The notes under the pieces: model-generated | The model's input: the letters and a program-made list of their open reading frames with translations, nothing else | Databases searched by the model: none | Told to the model about the DNA's origin: nothing | Shown: in pieces, positions 18,016 to 26,494 of the stretch | Layout of the letters: every line of letters starts with the position of its first letter | Position numbering within the stretch: the first letter of the stretch is position 1 | Program-made: the position numbers and the translations under genes | Source: Moraxella nasibovis | GTDB lineage: Bacteria > Pseudomonadota > Gammaproteobacteria > Pseudomonadales > Moraxellaceae | Assembly (NCBI RefSeq): GCF_029581575.1 | Contig: NZ_CP089975.1 | Location: 1,736,001-1,800,000, forward strand | Length of the DNA: 64,000 nucleotides | Reading direction: 5' to 3'

Positions 18016-18948
18016 ATGGATTTGCATCAGCTAAGCGCCTTTATGCACATTGCCAAAACGGGCAATTTTAGCCAATCTGCCAAAGCCCTAAATATGTCGC
18101 AGCCGACCTTATCTCGGCACATTGCCCAGCTTGAGCAGGCATTGGGGCAGACGCTCATTCATCGCACACACCGTCCAATGACGCTCACGCCAGCAGGGGC
18201 TTTCTTTTATCAGCACGCCCAAAAAAGCGTCAATGAATTAAACGAACTCATCACGCTCACCCAAAACTTTGGCAAATCGCCCACAGATACGCTCACGATT
18301 GGGTTTGTGGCGTCGATTTTGTACGGTTTATTGCCTGATGTGATTGGCGAATTAAAAAGCAAATTGCCAAATCTTACCATCAAACTTTTGGAAGTTGGCT
18401 CAAATGAACAACCCACCGCTCTTAAAGCAGGACAGATTGATGTGGGCTTTGGGCGACTTATGTCGTCTGATGCATTCATTCGCCAGACTTTTTTAAGGCA
18501 CGAAAAGCTGATGGTCGCTTTGCCTTGTCAGCATAAACTTGCGACCAAAAGGTCGTTGTCTTTTTCGGTATTGGCTGATGAAATGCTGATTTTGTATCAT
18601 CGCACACCCTTGATTCTTGGCGAAGGACAGACGCTAGACCCCCTACTTCGTCTATTTCACGAACGCCATCTGTATCCGACACACACCCAAAAAGCCAGCG
18701 ACATTCAGATTGCCCTAGGTTTGGTATCGGCAGGCGAGGGCATTACGCTTGTGCCAATGAGCCTAAAAGGCGTGCGTCGTGAACAAATCGCCTATGTGCC
18801 GCTAGAATCGCCTGATGCGACTTTTCCCATTTATCTAAATACGCTCAATAATAATCCAAACCCCAATATCCTAGCCCTGCTTGATGCAACTTATGCCATT
18901 TATCAAGCCAAAACTATCGAACATCAGCCAAGAATCATCAATTTGTAA
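18016..18948 (+). CDS. LysR-family transcriptional regulator
   Basis: The 310-residue protein starts with the standard LysR winged helix-turn-helix: MDLHQLSAFMHIAKTGNFSQ, then SAKALNMSQPTLSRHIAQLE and LIHRTHRPMTLTPAG. The C-terminal periplasmic-binding-like domain begins near TLTIGFVASILYGLLPDV and resembles the BenM/CatM branch. GGAG is seven bases before the start. It is divergent from the two-component symporter and upstream of prpBC in the same direction, separated from prpB by a hairpin terminator. It could control either; the shared divergent region favours the symporter. The effector is unknown. Confidence 0.88.
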   Translation: MDLHQLSAFMHIAKTGNFSQSAKALNMSQPTLSRHIAQLEQALGQTLIHRTHRPMTLTPAGAFFYQHAQKSVNELNELITLTQNFGKSPTDTLTIGFVASILYGLLPDVIGELKSKLPNLTIKLLEVGSNEQPTALKAGQIDVGFGRLMSSDAFIRQTFLRHEKLMVALPCQHKLATKRSLSFSVLADEMLILYHRTPLILGEGQTLDPLLRLFHERHLYPTHTQKASDIQIALGLVSAGEGITLVPMSLKGVRREQIAYVPLESPDATFPIYLNTLNNNPNPNILALLDATYAIYQAKTIEHQPRIINL

Positions 18949-19022
18949 CTAAATATTTCAAAAATCACTGCCATTATCTACATTTTGCATAACTCTCTGG
19001 GCTAAATTATCCAAAATTTGAC

Positions 19023-19056
19023 GATAAGTATTCATTTTTTGAATACTTATCTTTTT
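19023..19056 (+). terminator. Terminator after lysR
   Basis: A perfect 12-bp stem GATAAGTATTCA/TGAATACTTATC with a T5 loop is followed by T5. The stem is A/T-rich, so a protein-binding role is also possible. Confidence 0.6.
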
Positions 19057-19099
19057 GGCAATGATTTGCTGATTTTACACAAAGATTTGGCTATGGCGT

Positions 19100-19135
19100 T
19101 TGGTTAAAATTGCCGTTATACTAAAAATTAACCAA
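19100..19135 (+). promoter_or_regulatory. Candidate prpB promoter with flanking inverted repeat
   Basis: TATACT at 19117-19122 is a good -10 for prpB. The perfect 8-bp arms TTGGTTAA and TTAACCAA sit on either side of it. A regulator bound to both arms would cover the -10. No convincing -35 hexamer is seen. Confidence 0.45.
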
Positions 19136-19180
19136 TCAGTTTACTTTCATTCACTCACAGCCAACTTAAGGATAATAGCA

Positions 19181-20071
19181 ATGAGTATTTCAGCAGGTCG
19201 CCGTTTTCGTGATGCCATCAATAGTGAAAAAGCAAACGGTCGCCCCCTTCAAATCGTCGGCACAATCAATGCCTATACCGCCATGATGGCAACACAAGTC
19301 GGACACAAAGCGATTTATTTATCTGGTGGCGGTGTTGCCAATGCGTCTTTTGGTTTGCCTGATTTGGGTATGACCAGTCTAAATGATGTTTTGACTGACG
19401 CCACACGCATTACCAATGCTGTGGACACGCCACTTTTGGTAGATATTGACACAGGTTGGGGTGGCGCATTTAACATCGCTCAAACCATCAAACAAATGGA
19501 AAAAGCAGGGGTCGCTGCCGTACATATTGAAGATCAAGTCACTCAAAAGCGTTGTGGGCATAGACCAAATAAGGAAATTGTTAGTACTGCTGAAATGGTA
19601 GATCGTTTAAAAGCTGCTTTAGATGCCAAGACCGACCCTGATTTTGTGGTGATGGCTCGCACTGATGCGTTGGCAGTAGAGGGTTTAGACGCTGCTGTCG
19701 AGCGGGCGGTTGCCTTTGCCGAAGCAGGTGCTGATATGATTTTTGCCGAAGCACTTACCGACATTGAACAATACCTTAAATTTACCGATGTGTTAGACAT
19801 TCCTGTTTTGGCAAATATGACAGAGTTTGGACAAACTGACTTATACACCACCGAACAATTATTCAATGTCGGTGTCGATATGGTGCTTTATCCACTTTCT
19901 GCATTTAGAGCGATGAATAAAGCTGCACTCAATGTGTATCAGACGCTAAAAGATGATGGTGTGCAAACTGCCGTATTAGATACGATGCAAACGCGTATGG
20001 ATTTGTACGATTTCTTGAACTATCACGCTTTTGAACAAAAGTTAGATGAATTGTTTAAAAAAGGCAAATAA
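19181..20071 (+). CDS. prpB: 2-methylisocitrate lyase PrpB
   Basis: PrpB cleaves 2-methylisocitrate to pyruvate and succinate, the last step of the methylcitrate cycle for propionyl-CoA breakdown. It is a 296-residue member of the isocitrate lyase/PEP mutase family. [28 protein letters not shown] and the active-site loop KRCGH are present, the last being the family catalytic Cys motif. The start is the internal Met preceded by AAGGA rather than the longer frame, which would run through the promoter. It is followed by prpC after 95 bases. Confidence 0.96.
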   Translation: MSISAGRRFRDAINSEKANGRPLQIVGTINAYTAMMATQVGHKAIYLSGGGVANASFGLPDLGMTSLNDVLTDATRITNAVDTPLLVDIDTGWGGAFNIAQTIKQMEKAGVAAVHIEDQVTQKRCGHRPNKEIVSTAEMVDRLKAALDAKTDPDFVVMARTDALAVEGLDAAVERAVAFAEAGADMIFAEALTDIEQYLKFTDVLDIPVLANMTEFGQTDLYTTEQLFNVGVDMVLYPLSAFRAMNKAALNVYQTLKDDGVQTAVLDTMQTRMDLYDFLNYHAFEQKLDELFKKGK

Positions 20072-20166
20072 TCATCGTTAAAATCCCAAAAATCACACGC
20101 CAGCATTAGCCCAATTTGCCAATGCCAGCATAATTAACAATCACTGTCAAACAAAAGGAGTTTATC

Positions 20167-21330
20167 ATGACAGACGCTCAAACCCTACCACAAACCCCTA
20201 ATTTTAAGCCCAAAAAATCAGTCGCCCTAAGCGGACAAATCGCAGGCAATACCGCCCTTTGTACCGTTGGTAAATCGGGCAATGATTTGCATTATCGTGG
20301 TTATGATATTTTGGATTTGGCAAAAACTTGCGAATACGAAGAAATCGCTCATCTTTTAATTCACGGACATTTGCCAAACCGCTATGAGTTAATTGCCTAT
20401 AAGCAAAAATTAAAATCAATGCGAGGACTCCCAATTCGGGTCATTGAAGTATTAGAAAGTTTGCCTGCTCATACGCACCCAATGGATGTTTTGCGGACGG
20501 GCGTTTCTATGCTTGGCTGTGTATTTCCAGAGCGAGAAAGTATGCCAACCAGTGAAGCCCGTGATATTGCCGATAAATTATTGGCGTCTCTTGGTTCTAT
20601 TCTTTTGTATTGGTATCAATATTCGCACAATGGCAAACGCATTAGCGTGGAGAGTGAAGAAGATAGCATTGGCGGGCATTTCTTGCATTTATTGCATGGC
20701 GAACGCCCATCAGAGAGCCATATTAAGGCGATGCATATCAGCTTGATTTTGTACGCAGAACATGAATTTAATGCGTCCACATTCACAAGCCGAGTCATTG
20801 CGGGAACGGGTTCGGATATGTATTCTTGCATCACAGGCTCGATTGGGGCATTAAAAGGCCCGAAACACGGCGGTGCGAATGAAGTCGCTTACGACATTCA
20901 AAAACGCTATCGCAATGCTGATGAAGCCGAAGCCGATATTAAAGAACGCATTAGCAAGAAAGAAATTATCATTGGCTTTGGACACCCTGTTTATACCATC
21001 GCTGATCCAAGGAATGTGGTGATTAAACAAGTCGCCAAAGATTTAAGCGAAGAAACAGGCGATATGCGACTGTTTGACATTGCCGAGCGATTAGAGACGG
21101 TCATGTGGGACGAGAAAAAAATGTTCCCGAATCTAGACTGGTTCTCGGCGGTGTCTTATCAAAAAATGGGCGTGCCTACTGCAATGTTTACCCCATTATT
21201 TGTCATTGCACGCACCGCAGGTTGGTCAGCTCATATCTTGGAGCAACGAGCGGACGGTAAAATCATTCGCCCAAGTGCCAATTATACCGGTCCTGAGAAT
21301 TTGGCATTTGTGCCGATGAATGAGCGGTAA
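20167..21330 (+). CDS. prpC: 2-methylcitrate synthase PrpC
   Basis: PrpC condenses propionyl-CoA with oxaloacetate to 2-methylcitrate. The 387-residue sequence is of the small citrate-synthase type found for Prp[28 protein letters not shown] at the N-terminus (motifs [10 protein letters not shown] and LHYRGYDI), [11 protein letters not shown] with the catalytic His and IIGFGHPVY are conserved. AAAAGGAG lies six bases before the start. A citrate synthase proper is less likely given prpB directly upstream. A probable terminator follows, so in this strain prpBC may be a transcript of its own, apart from acnD and prpF. Confidence 0.96.
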   Translation: MTDAQTLPQTPNFKPKKSVALSGQIAGNTALCTVGKSGNDLHYRGYDILDLAKTCEYEEIAHLLIHGHLPNRYELIAYKQKLKSMRGLPIRVIEVLESLPAHTHPMDVLRTGVSMLGCVFPERESMPTSEARDIADKLLASLGSILLYWYQYSHNGKRISVESEEDSIGGHFLHLLHGERPSESHIKAMHISLILYAEHEFNASTFTSRVIAGTGSDMYSCITGSIGALKGPKHGGANEVAYDIQKRYRNADEAEADIKERISKKEIIIGFGHPVYTIADPRNVVIKQVAKDLSEETGDMRLFDIAERLETVMWDEKKMFPNLDWFSAVSYQKMGVPTAMFTPLFVIARTAGWSAHILEQRADGKIIRPSANYTGPENLAFVPMNER

Positions 21331-21336
21331 TTAAAT

Positions 21337-21382
21337 AAAACAAGGGCATATTTTTAATTGGGAAAATGCGCCTTTGTTTTTA
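21337..21382 (+). terminator. Probable terminator after prpC
   Basis: AAAACAAGGGC pairs with GCCTTTGTTTT (one mismatch) around a 22-base loop and ends in T5. It would separate prpBC from the genes downstream. Confidence 0.5.
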
Positions 21383-21412
21383 AAATGCACAGTTTTATTT
21401 ATAGCCATAAGC

Positions 21413-21557
21413 CGTAAGGTGCGTATTACGCATTGTTTAGAAGTTATATACCAAAAGAACTTTAAAGTTACCACAAAATTTATTTTTGGGCGTAAGGTGC
21501 GTATTACGCACCGTTTAGAGAACTGTCTTTTGATTGGTGCGTATTACGCACCTTACG
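21413..21557. repeat. REPIN-like cluster of three 17-bp palindromes
   Basis: Three copies of GGTGCGTATTACGCACC (the first ends one base early as GCGTATTACGCA) begin near 21418, 21496 and 21536. The first two are preceded by CGTAA and followed by GTTTAGA in direct orientation. The third is inverted and followed by TTACG. Copies two and three therefore form 22-bp inverted arms around a 23-base spacer, the layout of a REPIN. A related pair lies between glcB and aceA. Confidence 0.75.
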
Positions 21558-21582
21558 ATTGTAGGTTTTCTGGAGTTTAATT

Positions 21583-22083
21583 ATGAAAAATATCGCAATC
21601 TCTTTATTGTGCTTATCTTTATTATTAACCGCTTGTCATAAACCTAACAATATTGATATGCAAAAAAATGATAATTTGGCGACAAAAGATGGTATTCAAA
21701 GCAATACAGAAAACAGCATTGATGGCTCAATAAATAAAAAAGTAGATATATTTTATTTATTGAATGATGATATCGTTTTACAGGATAATCTTTTTTTAGA
21801 ACATAGATTTCCAGCTATTTTAACAGTCAATAAAAAATGTTTATCTATTGAGACGATAAATGAAGGAAAAATTTATACATTGGTAATACCAAATACCAAT
21901 GAAGTTTTGTTTGATGAAAATAAAAATGTTATTGGGTTGTTTAATAAATCCACAAAAAGAAAAATTTTAATTAGTGAAAAAATTGGACTAAGTGACTCAA
22001 AAGCAGTAACACCAACTTCATCAAAGAAAGAAGTGCCAAAAGATTGTTCAGAAACCTTATTATTAACACAGGAAATTGTTTGA
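21583..22083 (+). CDS. Putative lipoprotein A of a tandem paralogous triplet
   Basis: This 166-residue protein has a lipoprotein signal, with LLLTAC giving the lipid-bearing Cys at residue 18. A Lys/Asn-rich linker and a small domain follow. The domain shares EIFYL or DIFYL, a CLSIE segment, IYTLVIP, EVLFDENKNVIGL and a C-terminal KEVPKDCSETLLL with the next two genes. Two conserved Cys could form a disulfide. I do not recognise the family. GGAG precedes the start. Base composition is far more A/T-rich than in prpC or acnD, which suggests acquired DNA. It is the most divergent of the three. Confidence 0.7.
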   Translation: MKNIAISLLCLSLLLTACHKPNNIDMQKNDNLATKDGIQSNTENSIDGSINKKVDIFYLLNDDIVLQDNLFLEHRFPAILTVNKKCLSIETINEGKIYTLVIPNTNEVLFDENKNVIGLFNKSTKRKILISEKIGLSDSKAVTPTSSKKEVPKDCSETLLLTQEIV

Positions 22084-22100
22084 AATTAAGCGTATTCTAT

Positions 22101-22149
22101 TTTTCACAGCCAAAGGAACTTAGCAATAAAAAACCACCGTAAACCCTAC
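22101..22149 (+). pseudogene. Relic copy of the acnD leader and start region
   Basis: These 49 bases repeat 23804-23853, the leader, ribosome binding site and first codons of acnD, with two substitutions and one missing base. The acnD start ATG is ATA here and no frame continues. It directly follows lipoprotein A, as acnD itself follows the unknown gene, so the block between the copies is flanked by direct repeats. Confidence 0.75.
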
Positions 22150-22178
22150 TTGTATTTGTTTGATAAATAAGGTGTTTT

Positions 22179-22688
22179 ATGAAAAATATCTCAATCTCTT
22201 TATTATGTCTATCAATGTTGTTAAGCGCTTGCCAACAAACAAATGGTATTGATAAGACAAAACCAAATGAAGCAGAAAATCAACAAAAAACCAATATTGT
22301 TGAAAACACAAAAATCAAAAAGGCAGAACCAACAATAGAAAATAAAGAAATATTTTATCTAACAAGCGATGATATTTCTGACATGCCAACAGAACTTCGA
22401 GAACATCTAACCAGTATGGATTTAATTATCCATAATAATTGCCTGTCATTAAAATCAAGAAATGATGAAGATAAAATATACACTTTTGTTTTATCAGATG
22501 AAAAAGAAATTTTATTTGATGAAAATAAAAAAATTATTGGCTTAACCAACCCTAAGTCAAAGAAAAAATTCTTAATTGGTGAGCAGGTTGGATTAAGTGG
22601 CACAAATTCAGTTAATGCCACTTCATCAAAAAAACCAGTACCAAAAGAATGCTCGCAAACTTTATTATTCACAGGGGAAGTTTTTTAA
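22179..22688 (+). CDS. Putative lipoprotein B of the triplet
   Basis: This 169-residue paralogue of its neighbours has lipobox LLSAC with Cys18 and then QQTNGID, shared with lipoprotein C. The folded part runs from EIFYLTSDDI through CLSLKSRN, KIYTFVLSDEKEILFDENKK and ends KPVPKECSQTLLFTGEVF. AAGG precedes the start. It is close to lipoprotein C along its whole length and more distant from A, so B and C are the more recent duplication. Codon use is strongly A/T-biased. The function is unknown. Confidence 0.7.
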   Translation: MKNISISLLCLSMLLSACQQTNGIDKTKPNEAENQQKTNIVENTKIKKAEPTIENKEIFYLTSDDISDMPTELREHLTSMDLIIHNNCLSLKSRNDEDKIYTFVLSDEKEILFDENKKIIGLTNPKSKKKFLIGEQVGLSGTNSVNATSSKKPVPKECSQTLLFTGEVF

Positions 22689-22702
22689 TTTCCATACCTA
22701 TT

Positions 22703-22736
22703 AAAACTGAATAATATAATAATATTATTCAGTTTT
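22703..22736 (+). promoter_or_regulatory. Perfect 15-bp stem-loop directly before lipoprotein C
   Basis: AAAACTGAATAATAT and ATATTATTCAGTTTT flank the 4-base loop AATA. The right arm ends in TTTT, immediately followed by the GGAG ribosome binding site of lipoprotein C. It may terminate the lipoprotein B transcript or control translation of C. Confidence 0.6.
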
Positions 22737-22747
22737 GGAGTAAATAT

Positions 22748-23248
22748 ATGAAAATTTATACAATCTCTTTATTTTTATTGTGTTTATCAATGCTATTAGG
22801 TGCTTGTCAGCAAACTAATGGTATTGACAACATAAAAACAAATCAAAATGCCAAAACGACTGAAAATGCAGAAGTAAAAAAGATAGAACTACCAACAGAA
22901 AATAAGGAAATATTTTATTTAACCGAAAAAGATATTATTGAAATGCCAAAATATTTGGCACAAATGAGAAATGGTATGGATTTAATCATATACCATAATT
23001 GTTTATCATTAAAATCAAGAAATGGTGAAAATAAAATATATACTTTTGTTTTAAATGATGACAGTAAAGTTTTATTTGATGAAAATCAAAAAATCATTGG
23101 CATTATAAACACAACATCAAATAAAAAAATATTGCTTGGCGATATAGTTGGCTTAAATGGCTTAACTTCTGAACCAGCCACTTTATCAAAAAAACCAGTA
23201 CCCAAAGAATGCTCGCAAACCTTGTTATTTACAGGGGAATTTATATAG
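22748..23248 (+). CDS. Putative lipoprotein C of the triplet
   Basis: This 166-residue paralogue has lipobox LLGAC with Cys20 and then QQTNGID. The C-terminal half keeps EIFYLTEKDI, HNCLSLKSRNGENKIYTFVL, VLFDENQKIIGI and KPVPKECSQTLLFTGEF, nearly identical in places to lipoprotein B. GGAG is well placed before the start. It is preceded by a perfect stem-loop. No family is recognised. A surface or immunity-type role is possible because small paralogous lipoproteins often diversify, but nothing in the sequence proves it. Confidence 0.7.
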   Translation: MKIYTISLFLLCLSMLLGACQQTNGIDNIKTNQNAKTTENAEVKKIELPTENKEIFYLTEKDIIEMPKYLAQMRNGMDLIIYHNCLSLKSRNGENKIYTFVLNDDSKVLFDENQKIIGIINTTSNKKILLGDIVGLNGLTSEPATLSKKPVPKECSQTLLFTGEFI

Positions 23249-23296
23249 AATTGGTTTTCTAATATTAAATTTAACAAACTTAAAATTGGAGTTCTG

Positions 23297-23797
23297 ATGT
23301 TAAATATAGAAATTTGTGATAACAAAGACCACAAAGCCGTTTATTATCGTAACTCTGATGATGTGGCAATTCGGATTACCATTTTGGATTTAAACCATAC
23401 CATTATTCAGGATGTAATTTCTGAATACGATAAAACAGGTAAACATATTTGCGATGTGTTATTTGGTACAGACCCAACCGAAATTATTGCTTATCGTGAA
23501 TATCATTTTTGTGACGATAAAAATGCGAGCGGTTGGACGGATTATAAAAAAGTGAATGGCGAATTTATCAAATTGCACTCAAAAAATGGTGTTTGGATTA
23601 TTCAAGATGAACTGTTTCGTTGCGATTGGTTTTATCCAAATGGCGAATTGGCATTTTATGATGTGTTTAAATTTGATGATGATATTGGCGAAATGTGCAA
23701 AGAACATTCTTATTTTGCCAACTCAGAAGTAATTTTGGATTATGCTGATAAACCAAAATTAGAGCATTTTGATGATTATTATTTAGATTTTTTATAA
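23297..23797 (+). CDS. Hypothetical protein within the prp islet
   Basis: This 166-residue soluble, acidic protein has no signal peptide and no motif that I recognise. Aromatic and acidic residues are frequent (REYHFCDDKNASGWTDY, DWFYPNGELAFYDVFKF), and the C-terminus is DDYYLDFL. The pattern of short strands with conserved-looking WxDY and YPNGEL stretches recalls small immunity-type or MORN-like repeat proteins, but this is only a resemblance. GGAG lies before the start. It is A/T-rich and stands between the lipoproteins and acnD, inside the block flanked by the acnD-leader repeats. Confidence 0.55.
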   Translation: MLNIEICDNKDHKAVYYRNSDDVAIRITILDLNHTIIQDVISEYDKTGKHICDVLFGTDPTEIIAYREYHFCDDKNASGWTDYKKVNGEFIKLHSKNGVWIIQDELFRCDWFYPNGELAFYDVFKFDDDIGEMCKEHSYFANSEVILDYADKPKLEHFDDYYLDFL

Positions 23798-23828
23798 AAA
23801 ATTTTTTCACAGCCAAAGGAACTTAGCA

Positions 23829-26414
23829 ATGAAAAACTACCGTAAACCCCTACCAAACACCGAGCTACATTATTATGATGTAGAACAAGCGATTAACGAT
23901 GTCAAGGCGGACAGCTACAAAACACTCCCCTACACCGCCAAAGTGCTTGCCGAACAGCTCGTTCGCCACTCACACGATGACCCAAAATTAGGCGAGTATT
24001 TAACACAGCTTATTGACAATAAACAAGAATTGGACTTTGCGTGGTATCCTGCACGGGTGGTATGCCACGACATTTTGGGACAGACCGCCCTTGTGGATTT
24101 GGCGGGACTGCGTGATGCGATTAGCGATGCAGGGGGCGACCCTTCCAAAGTCAATCCTGTGGTACAAACTCAGCTGATTGTTGACCACTCGCTTGCGGTG
24201 GAACACGGGGGCGATGACCCTGACGCTTTTGCCAAAAACCGTGCCATTGAAGACCGCCGAAACGATGACCGTTTTGACTTTATCAATTGGACAAAAACTG
24301 CCTTTGAAAATGTTGATGTTATCCCTGCGGGTAACGGCATTATGCACCAAATCAACCTTGAAAAAATGTCGCCTGTGGTGCAGGTTAAAGACGGCATTGC
24401 CTTTCCTGACACCTGCGTGGGGACGGACAGCCATACGCCACACACGGACGCTTTGGGCGTGATTTCGGTGGGCGTGGGCGGACTTGAAGCCGAATGCGTA
24501 ATGCTGGGCTTGCCGTCAATGATGCGTACGCCTGACATTGTGGGCGTGCATTTGACAGGTAAACGGCAAGCTGGCATTAGTGCGACTGACATTGTATTGG
24601 CTTTGACCGAATTTTTGCGTGCCGAGCGAGTGGTGGGGGCGTATTTGGAATTTTTTGGCGAAGGGGCAAACTCGCTGTCGGTGGGCGACAGAGCGACCAT
24701 TGCCAATATGACCCCTGAATATGGGGCAACCGCAGGGCTGTTTTATATTGACCAAAACACTTTGGATTATCTCACCTTGACAGGGCGAGAAAGCGAACAA
24801 GTGAAATTGGTGGAGCAATACGCCAAAACCGTTGGGCTGTGGGCGGATAAAATGACAAATGCCCAGTATCCACGAGTTTTGGAGTTTGATTTATCAAAGG
24901 TAACTCGTAACATCGCAGGACCTAGCAATCCGCACGCCAGAGTTGCCACGAGCGACCTTAAAGCCAAAGGCATTGCAGGGGTGGTAGAAAATCGTGATGA
25001 CGGCTTAATGCCTGACGGAGCGGTGATTATCGCCGCGATAACGAGCTGTACCAACACTTCCAACCCAAGAAACACCGTTGCCGCAGGATTATTAGCCAAA
25101 AAAGCCAATGAATTGGGTTTAACTCGTAAACCTTGGGTCAAATCGTCCTTTGCCCCTGGTTCTAAGGTTGCTCGCCTTTATTTAGAAGAAGCCAAATTAT
25201 TACCCGAACTTGAAAAATTGGGCTTTGGCATTGTCGCTTATGCCTGCACCACTTGTAATGGAATGAGCGGTGCGTTACGACCAGAAATTGAACAAGAAAT
25301 CATAGAGCGAGATTTATACGCCACAGCCGTGTTGTCGGGCAATCGCAATTTTGACGGACGCATTCACCCACAAGCCAAACAAGCGTTTTTGGCAAGTCCG
25401 CCCCTTGTTGTGGCGTATGCGATTGCAGGAACGATTCGTTTTGACATTGAAAATGACTCACTTGGCAATGACCAAAATGGCAATCCGATTTATCTAAAAG
25501 ACATTTATCCAAGCGATGATGAGATTGATGACATCGTGGCAAAATGCGTCAAACCCGAGCAATTTCGTGAAATTTATATCCCAATGTTTGATTTAGATAA
25601 ATCGCAAAAGGCAAACAGTCCGCTTTATGATTGGCGTGAACAGTCCACTTATATTCGCCGTCCGCCCTATTGGGAAGGGGCTTTGGCGAAAGAATGCCAA
25701 TTACAAAACTTACGACCGCTTGCCATTTTGCCTGATAACATCACGACCGATCATTTATCGCCGTCCAATGCCATTGTCAAAAATTCGGCGGCGGGTGAAT
25801 ATCTTGCCAAAATGGGCGTGCCAGAAGAAGATTTTAACAGCTATGCCACGCACAGGGGCGACCATTTGACCGCACAACGGGCGACTTTGGCAAATCCCAA
25901 ACTCTTTAATGAAATGGTCAAAAACGCTGACGGCACAACCCGTCAAGGCTCGCTGGCTCGCATTGAACCAGACGGGCAAGTGGTGCGAATGTGGGAAGCG
26001 ATTGAGACCTATATGGAGCGGGGTCAGCCTTTAATCATCATCGCAGGGGCGGATTATGGGCAAGGGTCAAGCCGAGACTGGGCGGCAAAAGGCGTACGGC
26101 TTGCAGGCGTGGAAGTGATTGTCGCAGAAGGTTTTGAACGCATTCATCGCACCAACCTTGTGGGAATGGGCGTGTTGCCATTGCAATTTATAAACGGTCA
26201 AAATCGCCATACGCTTAAATTGGACGGTACGGAAATTTATGCGGTACAAGGGGAAATCTCGGCTCGCTGTACTTTGGATTTAATCATTGAACGCAACAAT
26301 GGCGAGACCCAAACCGTGCCTGTCTTATGTCGTTTGGATAGTGATAGTGATGTGAGAACTTATAAGGCGGGGGGCGTGTTAAGGGAGTTTGCGAGTAAAT
26401 TTTTAGATAGCTAA
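23829..26414 (+). CDS. acnD: Fe/S-dependent 2-methylcitrate dehydratase AcnD
   Basis: AcnD dehydrates 2-methylcitrate to 2-methyl-trans-aconitate, which PrpF then isomerises; the pair replaces PrpD. It is an 861-residue aconitase-family protein. The [4Fe-4S] ligands are Cys407 in ITSCTNTSNP and Cys473 and Cys476 in ACTTCNGMSG. DNITTDHLSPSNAI marks the swivel domain, and GADYGQGSSRDWAAKG is the substrate-binding loop. AAGGAA precedes the start. In the usual arrangement it would follow prpC and be followed by prpF. Here both junctions are interrupted by A/T-rich accessory genes, while acnD itself has normal composition. Confidence 0.95.
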   Translation: MKNYRKPLPNTELHYYDVEQAINDVKADSYKTLPYTAKVLAEQLVRHSHDDPKLGEYLTQLIDNKQELDFAWYPARVVCHDILGQTALVDLAGLRDAISDAGGDPSKVNPVVQTQLIVDHSLAVEHGGDDPDAFAKNRAIEDRRNDDRFDFINWTKTAFENVDVIPAGNGIMHQINLEKMSPVVQVKDGIAFPDTCVGTDSHTPHTDALGVISVGVGGLEAECVMLGLPSMMRTPDIVGVHLTGKRQAGISATDIVLALTEFLRAERVVGAYLEFFGEGANSLSVGDRATIANMTPEYGATAGLFYIDQNTLDYLTLTGRESEQVKLVEQYAKTVGLWADKMTNAQYPRVLEFDLSKVTRNIAGPSNPHARVATSDLKAKGIAGVVENRDDGLMPDGAVIIAAITSCTNTSNPRNTVAAGLLAKKANELGLTRKPWVKSSFAPGSKVARLYLEEAKLLPELEKLGFGIVAYACTTCNGMSGALRPEIEQEIIERDLYATAVLSGNRNFDGRIHPQAKQAFLASPPLVVAYAIAGTIRFDIENDSLGNDQNGNPIYLKDIYPSDDEIDDIVAKCVKPEQFREIYIPMFDLDKSQKANSPLYDWREQSTYIRRPPYWEGALAKECQLQNLRPLAILPDNITTDHLSPSNAIVKNSAAGEYLAKMGVPEEDFNSYATHRGDHLTAQRATLANPKLFNEMVKNADGTTRQGSLARIEPDGQVVRMWEAIETYMERGQPLIIIAGADYGQGSSRDWAAKGVRLAGVEVIVAEGFERIHRTNLVGMGVLPLQFINGQNRHTLKLDGTEIYAVQGEISARCTLDLIIERNNGETQTVPVLCRLDSDSDVRTYKAGGVLREFASKFLDS

Positions 26415-26494
26415 AAATTTGTCAATCGTGTAAAGGCAAGGCAATTTTGCGGTAGAATCGTCTTGTTGGTTTTAATTTTTAAGAGGATTTAAAT

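Noticed and set aside
20167-21330. prpC as the main citrate synthase gltA
   Set aside because: The short length, PrpC-like N-terminus and position after prpB favour 2-methylcitrate synthase.
21413-21557. Possible small CRISPR array
   Set aside because: The three repeats are palindromic, differ in orientation and have unequal spacers; no cas gene is near.
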